Assembly: GCA_027578815.1 (NCBI GenBank) | Contig: JANBTH010000483.1 | Coordinates: 1 to 16,419, forward strand | Length of the DNA: 16,419 bases | Direction of reading: 5' to 3' | Source of the DNA: Coemansia sp. RSA 1804 | Taxonomy: Eukaryota > Kickxellomycota > Kickxellomycetes > Kickxellales > Kickxellaceae | Part shown: piece after piece, positions 1 to 6,859 of the stretch | How positions within the stretch are numbered: position 1 is the stretch's first letter | Layout: each line of letters opens with the position of its first letter | Translations under genes and position numbers: made by a program | The notes under the pieces: generated by a model | Databases searched by the model: none | What the model was told of the DNA's origin: nothing | Seen by the model: the letters and a program-made list of their open reading frames with translations, nothing else

Positions 1-627
1 TTGTTTAGTCCAGCAGTGCGCGCAACAACAAGCTTGCTATTGGGGATCTTGCTAGATGTTGATCCATCGGCACTATCAACAACCTCTTCAAAATGAACTT
101 CTACGGCACAGTGCGTAAGACCGCCTGTGTTCTTTGAGTTATGGATCAGCTCGGACAATTTTCCTTGGCGGATCTTGTTCGCACGATACCCAAAGACAAA
201 AAGCAAAGCGTCGATAACATTGGATTTTCCCGAACCGTTTGGCCCAACAATTGCCGAAAACGACTATTTGAAAAAAAAAGAAACCCCCCCCGCCGCATTA
301 TGCACAACGAAATACACATATTAGAATGGTACAAGCGATGAAGTAGGTTTTTGCTGATGGAATGTTAAAGGTTCTATGCAAGTCAGAAGATATATCAAAT
401 TCATTGCCGTTGGATTACACGTCTAAAACACATACCCTATGAAACGGACCGATAACCTGTCTGCCAGAATAAGACTTGAAGTTCTCAAGCACCATCTGGG
501 TAATAACTAGGCGCTTAAAGGTCTGATCTGTGGCTGGCTCTGCTGAAACATGCGCAACGTCCGGGTCCGCATATATGGCAGTTGCCAAGGTAGCAGCGGA
601 CTCTGTTACTTTGCCAAGAGTAGACAT
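1..627 (-). CDS. SMC4: Condensin subunit SMC4, N-terminal part (partial, two exons)
   Basis: SMC4 pairs with SMC2 as the ATPase core of condensin, which compacts chromosomes for mitosis. Exon 1 runs 627 to 436 (64 codons) and exon 2 runs 263 to 1 and continues out of the window; joined they give 151 visible residues. The sequence shows the SMC N-terminal head: RLVITQMVLENFKSY at about residues 39-53, the Walker A loop GPNGSGKS at residues 71-78 (nt 245-222), then FVFGYRANKIRQGKLSELIH. That last stretch is the SMC4-type signature, which separates it from SMC2. The start is the ATG at 625-627; the frame stays open upstream to 804 but only from a TTG. The extension before Walker A is shorter than in yeast or human SMC4, where it exceeds 100 residues. 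The coils, hinge and C-terminal head lie outside the window. Confidence 0.95.
264..435 (-). other. Spliceosomal intron of SMC4 (172 nt, phase 0)
   Basis: Read on the minus strand the intron starts GTATGT directly after the codon for residue 64 (nt 435-430) and ends AAATAG (nt 264-266). Removing it joins GPFHR to SFSAIVGPNG without changing frame and restores the conserved SMC strand that leads into Walker A. A long T tract precedes the acceptor, with a run of eight G (plus-strand C at 284-291) just upstream. A branch-point-like CTAAT lies at about 321-327. Left unspliced, the frame stops at 415-417. Confidence 0.92.
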
Positions 628-654
628 TGTTGCTATTGTGGATTTCTTGAATTG

Positions 655-660
655 ACGCGT
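655..660. promoter_or_regulatory. MCB-type element ACGCGT upstream of SMC4
   Basis: A perfect palindromic ACGCGT lies 28-33 bp upstream of the SMC4 start codon. In yeasts this hexamer (MluI cell-cycle box) is bound by MBF and drives G1/S transcription. I noticed no other copy in the window. Function here is inferred from position and from the chromosome-cycle role of the gene. Confidence 0.4.
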
Positions 661-697
661 AGTGAATATTGAATAAAAATAAGAAAAATAGGCAATG

Positions 698-731
698 AAA
701 AAAAAGGAAAGGAAAGGAAAAGAAAAAGAAA
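698..731. repeat. Purine tract with GGAAA repeats in the SMC4 promoter
   Basis: The plus strand carries a 34-nt uninterrupted A/G tract containing tandem GGAAA units. It reads as a pyrimidine tract on the SMC4 sense strand, 71-104 bp before the ATG. Such tracts are common in fungal core promoters and tend to exclude nucleosomes; that role is inferred. Confidence 0.5.
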
Positions 732-787
732 TAATATTTGCGTTCTGCTTGCCGAGGTTTTTATTGTAAATACAGAGGTGTACTGTG

Positions 788-792
788 ATTGG
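788..792 (-). promoter_or_regulatory. CCAAT box upstream of SMC4
   Basis: The minus strand reads AGCCAATCAC here, a close match to the CCAAT context bound by the HAP/NF-Y complex, about 161-165 bp upstream of the SMC4 ATG and after the ADA3 stop codon. The match is seen; use as a promoter element is inferred. Confidence 0.35.
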
Positions 793-840
793 CTCTTCAG
801 GCAAAAGATGGCGGCGAGGGATTGCAATGGAAAAATCAAA

Positions 841-2397
841 CTAAGCCATATGCAGTTCTGGGTTGTCGGAAAGCCCTACAAATACAGCTTCTTCTGGGAG
901 TGCAAACTTCTCTGCAGGAAAAAGATGGCCAATTGCCTGGATTACACGACGGCGACGGTCCATGGCATTGACTGCATTATCAGATAGCGCCACTGTCTTA
1001 ATGGGAGTAGACTTGCGCTTGCGAGATTTCGTTTGGCGATTCCGCTTCAGATAGCTTTGCTCTACTTGCTTGTCAAGTTCATCAATAACCTGCGTATATT
1101 CCTGGTTTCCAATATGGTCCTTGGCTATTGGAAGAAGCCGCTCCTTGCGAAGCTTGTTCACTCGCACCTGGTCACGCAGTTGCCGCTGCAGGGACCTGAT
1201 GGCAGCAGACACTTCATCGTCCTCGCGGTTGTCCCAGTTGACATCTTGTTCGTCTAGAATCCCAATATACTGAAGCTCACGTTTGAGGCGGTCTTCCAGT
1301 GACACGCTTTCGCTGTCCGGAGGAAGCAGGCGTGGGTCAGCATCCCCTAAATCGCTCAAATCGCTGTCTGACTTGTATTCTACATTTCTTGATTCATTGA
1401 TCCCAAGCCCATCTAGCTCCTTCTTTACTATACCGCTGTTATCGCTGTTGTGCAAAAGCTGTTCGGCCACTAGCGCGGATATAATGCGCTCTGTAAGGGG
1501 CGCTAGTCGTGCTGCGTTCAATGATAGATCTGAATCCGACAAATCCGCGCCACCGGCAGAAACATATGAATTATGCTTTCCACGTGTCTCAGCGGCTGTA
1601 AGGTATTTTGCCGCGTGCCGTGTTTTGCTGCTGTGCATGTGGTCTGGAAAATGCGCTACCTCTTCCTCTACCCATAGATGAGCATAAAATCTGCCTAGCC
1701 TTGGTACAACGTACGACTCTTGGCTGTCTGACCTGTCCTCCAAATATAGAATGTCGTCGTCGCCAATAGTCCTAAAGTAGGGTTCGAGCGAGCTCCAGAA
1801 TGTTTGGATTTGCACCTGATTTGTAATCTTTACCCGTGAAAAATCATCTTGTACGGGTGTGCCTGAACTGTGCTTTGCTTTCTGGGGCTGCGAAGCCGGC
1901 AATTTCTCATGACTGCTCTTCTGAAAGTGCTTTCCTTCCATGCTTGGTTTGCTACTGTTGTTCCCGCTATTAGGCACATGTACTGTGGCCCCACCACGTA
2001 TGCTGCTGGTTTTTGTCGAGCTCTCACTGTCAGACCCTCCAGCCTTACTTCCAGCCGATGTATTGGACCTTATGCGTTTACTGATAGGATGGTCCGCACT
2101 TGGAGTTGCTGTGCCTGCCACCATCACCTCTGAATGCAGCACCTCATTATTCCGTTTTTTGCTAGAGTGGCCGTCCAAGACAGTTTCTGTTCTTGTCTTT
2201 GCATGCGTCTGTCTGTCCTGTAGTTGCCTTGACCGCACGGCTGCCCGTGTTGAAATAAGCTCAAGCTCTTCTTGTAACTGACGTAATTCGCCTGTTGACG
2301 GCGGTTTCCGGCTACCCGTCTCATGTAGGTACACAAATTGCGACACGATCGACGATTTCTGTAACCCGCTTGTTGAGATGTGAGGATAGGCCGACAT
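841..2397 (-). CDS. NGG1: SAGA/ADA transcriptional adaptor Ada3 (Ngg1)
   Basis: Ada3 is a subunit of the SAGA histone acetyltransferase module, working with Gcn5, Ada2 and Sgf29 in the nucleus. The 518-residue protein has a short N-terminal helix (LRQLQEELELI, about residues 38-48), then a low-complexity Ser/Lys-rich linker. The conserved strand VKITNQVQIQTFWSSLEPYF follows at about 189-208, with VPRLGRFYAHLWVEEE after it. The Ada3 C-terminal domain is at about 366-455 (LEDRLKRELQYIGILDEQ, NREDDEVSAAIRSLQRQLRD, QEYTQVIDELDKQVEQSYLK). A basic NLS-like stretch KSRKRKS lies near 457-463. The start is the ATG at 2395-2397, with A at -3; the frame stays open to 2448 but only from GTG. No intron is visible. 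It lies in tandem with SMC4, 213 bp upstream of it, and is divergent from the Myb gene. Confidence 0.93.
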   Translation of the reverse strand: MSAYPHISTSGLQKSSIVSQFVYLHETGSRKPPSTGELRQLQEELELISTRAAVRSRQLQDRQTHAKTRTETVLDGHSSKKRNNEVLHSEVMVAGTATPSADHPISKRIRSNTSAGSKAGGSDSESSTKTSSIRGGATVHVPNSGNNSSKPSMEGKHFQKSSHEKLPASQPQKAKHSSGTPVQDDFSRVKITNQVQIQTFWSSLEPYFRTIGDDDILYLEDRSDSQESYVVPRLGRFYAHLWVEEEVAHFPDHMHSSKTRHAAKYLTAAETRGKHNSYVSAGGADLSDSDLSLNAARLAPLTERIISALVAEQLLHNSDNSGIVKKELDGLGINESRNVEYKSDSDLSDLGDADPRLLPPDSESVSLEDRLKRELQYIGILDEQDVNWDNREDDEVSAAIRSLQRQLRDQVRVNKLRKERLLPIAKDHIGNQEYTQVIDELDKQVEQSYLKRNRQTKSRKRKSTPIKTVALSDNAVNAMDRRRRVIQAIGHLFPAEKFALPEEAVFVGLSDNPELHMA

Positions 2398-2723
2398 TTT
2401 TACTCTTCGTCCCAGTGTGTCCAAAAAGGGAACTATGTGACAAAACACTGGTGTTAGCTATTTAAAGGAATGGCAAATAGACAAATTTATAACTTTAACG
2501 AACACTAAAAAAGCGGGAAATGGAGGCAAGGATAAAAAGTGTCTTTTTTTATCAGGATGGAGATTATAGTAGGGCTAAAAACATGCAAAAAAAGCCATTA
2601 TAATGACCTTCCCATAACTAATATCCAACTGCTCTTGTAACCACCCAGTTGGCGACTTGTCCTTTGTTCCGTATTTTTTTTCCAAACAATGAGGTCCATA
2701 TATTGTTATTTAAAGATCTACAC
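2398..2723. promoter_or_regulatory. Divergent promoter region between ADA3 and the Myb gene
   Basis: These 326 bp hold the upstream regions of both genes. A TATTTAAA-like sequence lies at 2459-2466 and several T- or A-rich tracts follow. Near the Myb gene, CTAAT in an ATAACTAATAT context (about 2615-2624) and a CAG ending at 2648 resemble an intron branch point and acceptor, with the reading frame open from there. I found no matching donor, so an upstream exon is only possible. No RNA gene is evident. Confidence 0.5.
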
Positions 2724-4112
2724 ATGTACAGTTATCAGGGCTTAGTAGCATATGGCTGCCAATACTACAATACGAATACGGTGTCCAAAAACTTTGCGTT
2801 TCTAGCACAGAAATTACAGCTTCATACGCCGTCAGCACTAAGGCACCAGAGGCACAGGTGGACAGAGGAAGAGGATAGGGTCATAGTACAGGTCGTGCGC
2901 GAAAAGGGAAATGTGTGGAGGGAAATTGCAGATAGGCTTGGGATTAAAGGCAGCTCGCTGAAGGTGAAACGTCGCTGGGAGACCATTCAACCGAAATGTA
3001 AGAGTTCTTGGATTAAAGGCGAGGATGAGGATCTTGAGCGGGCAGTCAATAAATATGTTGCCGAATATGGTGGGATCCTTGGCGAGCGAGGTTCGTGGAA
3101 AGCAATAGCAAATATGCTGAAAACAGACAGAACACCACGACAATGTTTTACTCGTTGGAACAAATCACTTTTGCCCCGCCAGGGCGTTGCAATGGCTTTC
3201 ACGCGGTTTGAGAATGTACGCGGATGGAAGTGGAGGGAATGCGAGACCGCTCGTCTCTACACTGCGATCGCATCAGTGACAAGTACTGCAGGGTCAGACA
3301 AGGAAGTTGAAAGGGCAGAGTGCGACGAGCCCTGGTTACTGAAGACGCATGAAACAGAAGCCAGACTCACTCCACAATATTGGGTGTACGTCGCTAGTAA
3401 AGTAGGCACGCGCTCAGCAAGCCAGTGTATGGCTAGATGGAAGTGGATAAAGGATAGTATAAAAAGCCCCAACATGGAATTGAGTGAAGTTAAGCACCTG
3501 ATTCAGCTTGTAAAGATGCACGGAACACAATGGTCGTTCCTCGGGAGCAAGTATTTTCCGAATAGAGAGCCCCGTGAGCTAATGTACATGTACAGACTTT
3601 GGAAGCGAGCAGAAAGTGAACTTGGGACGGGGTTTATAGACATCGATCCACTCTCCATGCTGCGCGAGTTTAAAGGGATACGCGCACTACGTCATACTGG
3701 CGAGGATGGGAACTATGATCCAAATGGCGAACCGATCATGGTATCTGTGAGCAATAAGCCTTCTATATTTACGCCCTACTATCTCGCTCTTCGAAATGTC
3801 TCCAAGCTAAAAATAAAGAAAAGCATTGGCAGTCACGGTGGAGGGGGTGTAAGTAGGGCACAAAGACGTGGGACACCGCCTCCAGATATCATTGAAAGGT
3901 TATTCAAGGCCATCAGTGAACACAAGAACGATTGGGTTAGTATATCGCGGGATGTAGGGGTTTCTATAAAACAATGTCGCCGATATGCGCAAGTTCTGGG
4001 TTCGAGCATGGCGAGTATAAGGGAGGCGACTACTAATTTAGAGCTAGACAGGCTTTTGGAAAGAGCCAAGCATTCGATATACACTCCCAACAAGCGAGAC
4101 AGTTCTAGTTAA
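2724..4112 (+). CDS. Five-repeat Myb/SANT-like protein
   Basis: The 462-residue protein is a chain of Myb/SANT helix-turn-helix repeats, which normally bind DNA or histone tails. Repeat 1 (about 45-87) has W46, W65, W85. Repeat 2 (95-148) has W96, W125, W145 and ends PRQCFTRWNKSLLP. Repeat 3 (167-243) is split by an insertion near 182-215 and ends ASQCMARWKWIK. Repeat 4 (251-294) keeps W270 and W293. Repeat 5 (about 388-425) is weak, with W404 and Y421. The first 47 residues contain no Asp or Glu and are rich in aromatic, polar and basic residues, which resembles a mitochondrial presequence. The start is the first ATG in the frame; the open frame reaches back through a TTG at 2649 to a stop at 2619. 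It resembles Bas1/SNAPC4-type proteins only in repeat architecture, so the target is unknown. It ends 89 bp from the convergent TFIP11 stop. Confidence 0.85.
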   Translation: MYSYQGLVAYGCQYYNTNTVSKNFAFLAQKLQLHTPSALRHQRHRWTEEEDRVIVQVVREKGNVWREIADRLGIKGSSLKVKRRWETIQPKCKSSWIKGEDEDLERAVNKYVAEYGGILGERGSWKAIANMLKTDRTPRQCFTRWNKSLLPRQGVAMAFTRFENVRGWKWRECETARLYTAIASVTSTAGSDKEVERAECDEPWLLKTHETEARLTPQYWVYVASKVGTRSASQCMARWKWIKDSIKSPNMELSEVKHLIQLVKMHGTQWSFLGSKYFPNREPRELMYMYRLWKRAESELGTGFIDIDPLSMLREFKGIRALRHTGEDGNYDPNGEPIMVSVSNKPSIFTPYYLALRNVSKLKIKKSIGSHGGGGVSRAQRRGTPPPDIIERLFKAISEHKNDWVSISRDVGVSIKQCRRYAQVLGSSMASIREATTNLELDRLLERAKHSIYTPNKRDSSS

Positions 4113-4201
4113 GCCTATTTTGTTAACTGTAATCGTATAGTAATGCAAGTGCTGTATTTTTGGTTTGAAATCCTTGGGTGAAAAACAATACATGAGTGCT
4201 G

Positions 4202-6508
4202 TTATGACAATGCCATTCCATGAGCCATGTAAACAAGCCCCTTTTTGAACTCGTTCTCCATGTCCTGATGTGTAAAAATCTGATCAGGATACATTTGCTT
4301 CCATTGCCAGTACCAGTCAGCAATCTCTCCGTAGTTTGCGTTTGGTTGTAAAAGCCATGTCCACAGGTAATCAAGAAATTTCGACATGACGCATCTTTTT
4401 GTTACGGAGAACCACACATCAAACGGCAAAACGCCATACCATGCAATTAGCGACCTGAATGCCCAGGTGGTTTGTTTTTGAGCATTAAACCAAAAGTTGC
4501 TTTCCAGCATAGATGCTAGCCGACTAGCAACCTTTGTGCTCAGTCTGTAAAGCTCCTTGCCTTGAAGAACTTGAAACCAAGGTAGCACCAAGGCAATAAT
4601 ATCGCTATTACTTTGTCTTGAGGGCTCCCACAGCTCCAGCGCCGCGCACAACTTGCGACGAATGCTCAGCAGCAGCTCTGCTTGTTCAGATATAAATGGT
4701 AGCCAAGGAATAATCGCGCGATCTACTCGTAATGGTACCAGTGCTGAATGTGCGGAGCTAGCCTCGGCATGATCGTTTAAGAAGCGGTTGTATTTGGTCA
4801 TAGCTGCACGTGTGTTGATATTTTCTACAAATCGCTGCAGTACCGACCCAATATCGCAGGAAATTGAAATAACGGTAACCTTTGGTAGGACTTCAAGAAG
4901 GTAACCGAGACTGTCTGAAAGTGGATCCCACTCTGTGAAAATAAACCTCTTTAAACGAGGAATGACTGTGCAGTTAAGCAAAGACTCAAATGGTGTCATT
5001 TCTCTAGCTTCTGGATTACCGTCGTTTGTGGATGTATATATTCGCAGTGCCATCAATATATTGGCCAGCATTTCTATGTGCTCGAATGGTGTCCAGACAT
5101 CCAGCATACAGTTTAAATTGCTATACATTGCATCTGTAACCACCTGCTCAAGCTGAAGCTCGCGCCAGGCGTCGAACCCGAAATCTCCATTCTCCGTGTT
5201 TCGAGCAACATCGTGCAGGTTGTGAAAAGAAGTGTAAAGGTTTTCCATACCCTCAACTGTGTTCTCTGCGCTACCGATCGTTACAGATCCCGCCTCTTCA
5301 TGAACGGCCTTTATAGCATCCTTAATCCCTAAAAGACATTCAACTCTCTTCCGCCTTTTGACTATACCTGAAGACAAACGATCAATGTCCTTGTAAAGAA
5401 TGGACTTCTTTTTTTCTTCAAACGCTCTATCGTGTTTTGTCTGCTCCAGTCTACTAAATGAAAGATCAAGGCCAAGGTGGGCATCCCTTACTAGCTGTTC
5501 GCTTTCGCTCAAAGGAAGCCTTTTTGCGACTAGTTCCGCAAGCGACCCTGCTTGAGTATTTGTTGACATGTCAACAAATACTTCTTTCATTTTGGCATCT
5601 GCACGCTGCTGTAGCTCATGCAAGGTCTTGTATTCAATATTTGTGCGCTGGAAAGCCGGCTTCATGGCAGTGGATTTCAAAGCTGCTGCTCTTGAACCCT
5701 CTTCAGGCCTTGCTTCCTTTTCTCGCTTACTTCTAGTTTCCGGTGCTGCTGCTGCTGCTGCTATGTGATCATGTCCAGAAGGACGCTCGCTTCCACTATA
5801 GCTGATCCCTTCGCCTGCACGACGTAATACTACCTGAACAGGCTCGACACGACCCTCACCATGCTTGCCGAGGCCTTCGCCAGCTTTGTATCCCATCTTT
5901 GCCATCATATTCCAAACGGTGCTGTTAGTGAATTTCCCAAACTCTTTGCTGAGATGCTGTTGTGTGGGTTTTGTTGAGACATGCCTGACTGTCCTGTTTA
6001 CCCCGAAACGAGGTTGTCCACGCTGCTCCATGTTGTCTATATCGGAACTATCTGATGAAAAATCGTCTGCATCGCTGCTGTCCTTAGAAGTCGAGCCCGT
6101 ACCAGGTTCACTGTTATCATCAAATGAACCGGTGTCTATAACAGCGCCTTCCATATTTGGTCTGTCGGTGATTGTTCTAGCAGGATGAAATTGATTAATT
6201 GCTTTTGGTAACTCATCAGTTTTCGACTGCGTGCCCTCGTGCTTATCATCACCACTGGTAGTACTGGGCGATGCTGACACAAACGCTGTTGGCTTCAGTG
6301 CGCCTGAAACAAAATCTGCGGTGCTCATACGACCATGACTCTGCTCATTTACACTATATTCGTCATCTGAATCACCCCAAACACCAAGCATTTGCTTTTC
6401 CTTTGACTGAGCAATCTGTCTTCTCATCGCGTGCTGTTCCTGGTCGCTGTTGATGCCGTCTTCGTCCGAGCTATCGGAAACTCCAAGACCAGGTCGGTAT
6501 TGGTCCAT
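4202..6508 (-). CDS. TFIP11: G-patch spliceosome disassembly factor TFIP11/Ntr1 (Spp382)
   Basis: TFIP11/Ntr1 activates the DEAH helicase Prp43/DHX15 through its G-patch to take apart the intron-lariat spliceosome. The 768-residue protein shows the family order. An acidic N-terminal TIP_N region (GVWGDSDDEY at 42-51, MSTADFVSGAL at 61-71) comes first. The G-patch is at about 194-239 (MAKMGYKAGEGLGKHGEG, then VQVVLRRAGEGI). An alanine run precedes a helical linker, and a GCFC region fills about 375-745, including TPFESLLNC, IIPWLPF, LELWEPS and NYGEIADWYWQWKQMYPDQ. The protein ends just after this region and lacks the final domain of about 100 residues found in human TFIP11. ATG at 6506-6508; no intron in the coding part. 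A GTAAGT at 6679-6674 may mark a 5'UTR intron. Confidence 0.93.
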   Translation of the reverse strand: MDQYRPGLGVSDSSDEDGINSDQEQHAMRRQIAQSKEKQMLGVWGDSDDEYSVNEQSHGRMSTADFVSGALKPTAFVSASPSTTSGDDKHEGTQSKTDELPKAINQFHPARTITDRPNMEGAVIDTGSFDDNSEPGTGSTSKDSSDADDFSSDSSDIDNMEQRGQPRFGVNRTVRHVSTKPTQQHLSKEFGKFTNSTVWNMMAKMGYKAGEGLGKHGEGRVEPVQVVLRRAGEGISYSGSERPSGHDHIAAAAAAPETRSKREKEARPEEGSRAAALKSTAMKPAFQRTNIEYKTLHELQQRADAKMKEVFVDMSTNTQAGSLAELVAKRLPLSESEQLVRDAHLGLDLSFSRLEQTKHDRAFEEKKKSILYKDIDRLSSGIVKRRKRVECLLGIKDAIKAVHEEAGSVTIGSAENTVEGMENLYTSFHNLHDVARNTENGDFGFDAWRELQLEQVVTDAMYSNLNCMLDVWTPFEHIEMLANILMALRIYTSTNDGNPEAREMTPFESLLNCTVIPRLKRFIFTEWDPLSDSLGYLLEVLPKVTVISISCDIGSVLQRFVENINTRAAMTKYNRFLNDHAEASSAHSALVPLRVDRAIIPWLPFISEQAELLLSIRRKLCAALELWEPSRQSNSDIIALVLPWFQVLQGKELYRLSTKVASRLASMLESNFWFNAQKQTTWAFRSLIAWYGVLPFDVWFSVTKRCVMSKFLDYLWTWLLQPNANYGEIADWYWQWKQMYPDQIFTHQDMENEFKKGLVYMAHGMALS
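5745..5762. repeat. GCT trinucleotide repeat (6 units) in TFIP11
   Basis: Six perfect GCT units on the plus strand encode an alanine run (about residues 250-255) in the linker after the TFIP11 G-patch. Length polymorphism is likely in such a run. Confidence 0.85.
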
Positions 6509-6859
6509 CTTTCTTGCTTTTTCCTACGTTGTCCGTTTTCCTGTTTGTAATTTCGACAAGCTGCTAGTCAATGAATATAATACTACTAATAATCCTCTAG
6601 CCCAAATAGAATGATATTGCTATGTGAATTATGCCTACTTTGAATGTAAATAAGAAATTCCAAAAAACGCAACACTTACCACGTATGGGTATAGACCATG
6701 TGGAGTCAGTGATGCGGGGTTTTTTTTATTTGGATTCAATGGCAGTTTTACTATTGTAAAATTCTACTCAAGACGTTTTCATTTTTATTTATTATTTGGA
6801 AGAGGTCTATTGCCCAGATCGAAAGGATAAAGACAGCAAGAGCAACTACCCTGTCATCC
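6509..6859. promoter_or_regulatory. Intergenic region: TFIP11 promoter/5'UTR and SQOR 3' region
   Basis: These 351 AT-rich bases separate the TFIP11 start from the SQOR stop. On the minus strand a strong 5' splice donor, GTAAGT, lies at 6679-6674, with acceptor-like AG sites closer to TFIP11 (for example after CTAGCAG near 6560). Both lie upstream of the ATG, which suggests a 5'UTR intron. A seven-codon upstream ORF (ATG at 6699-6697, TAA overlapping the donor) is present. A run of eight T lies near 6720. No tRNA or other gene is evident. Confidence 0.4.

Noticed and set aside
628..804. 59-residue N-terminal extension of SMC4, rich in Phe and Ser
   Set aside because: It starts at TTG and comes from the pyrimidine tract of the promoter. 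SMC4 needs no hydrophobic segment there.
1765..1785. GGTTCGAG tRNA T-loop-like sequence (also near 3996 and 10340)
   Set aside because: All lie inside well-supported coding regions (ADA3, Myb, coiled-coil gene), with no acceptor stem, D-arm or anticodon arm at the right spacing.
2398..2448. 17-residue N-terminal extension of ADA3
   Set aside because: The frame opens with GTG, not ATG; the ATG at 2397 has a good context and no extension is needed.
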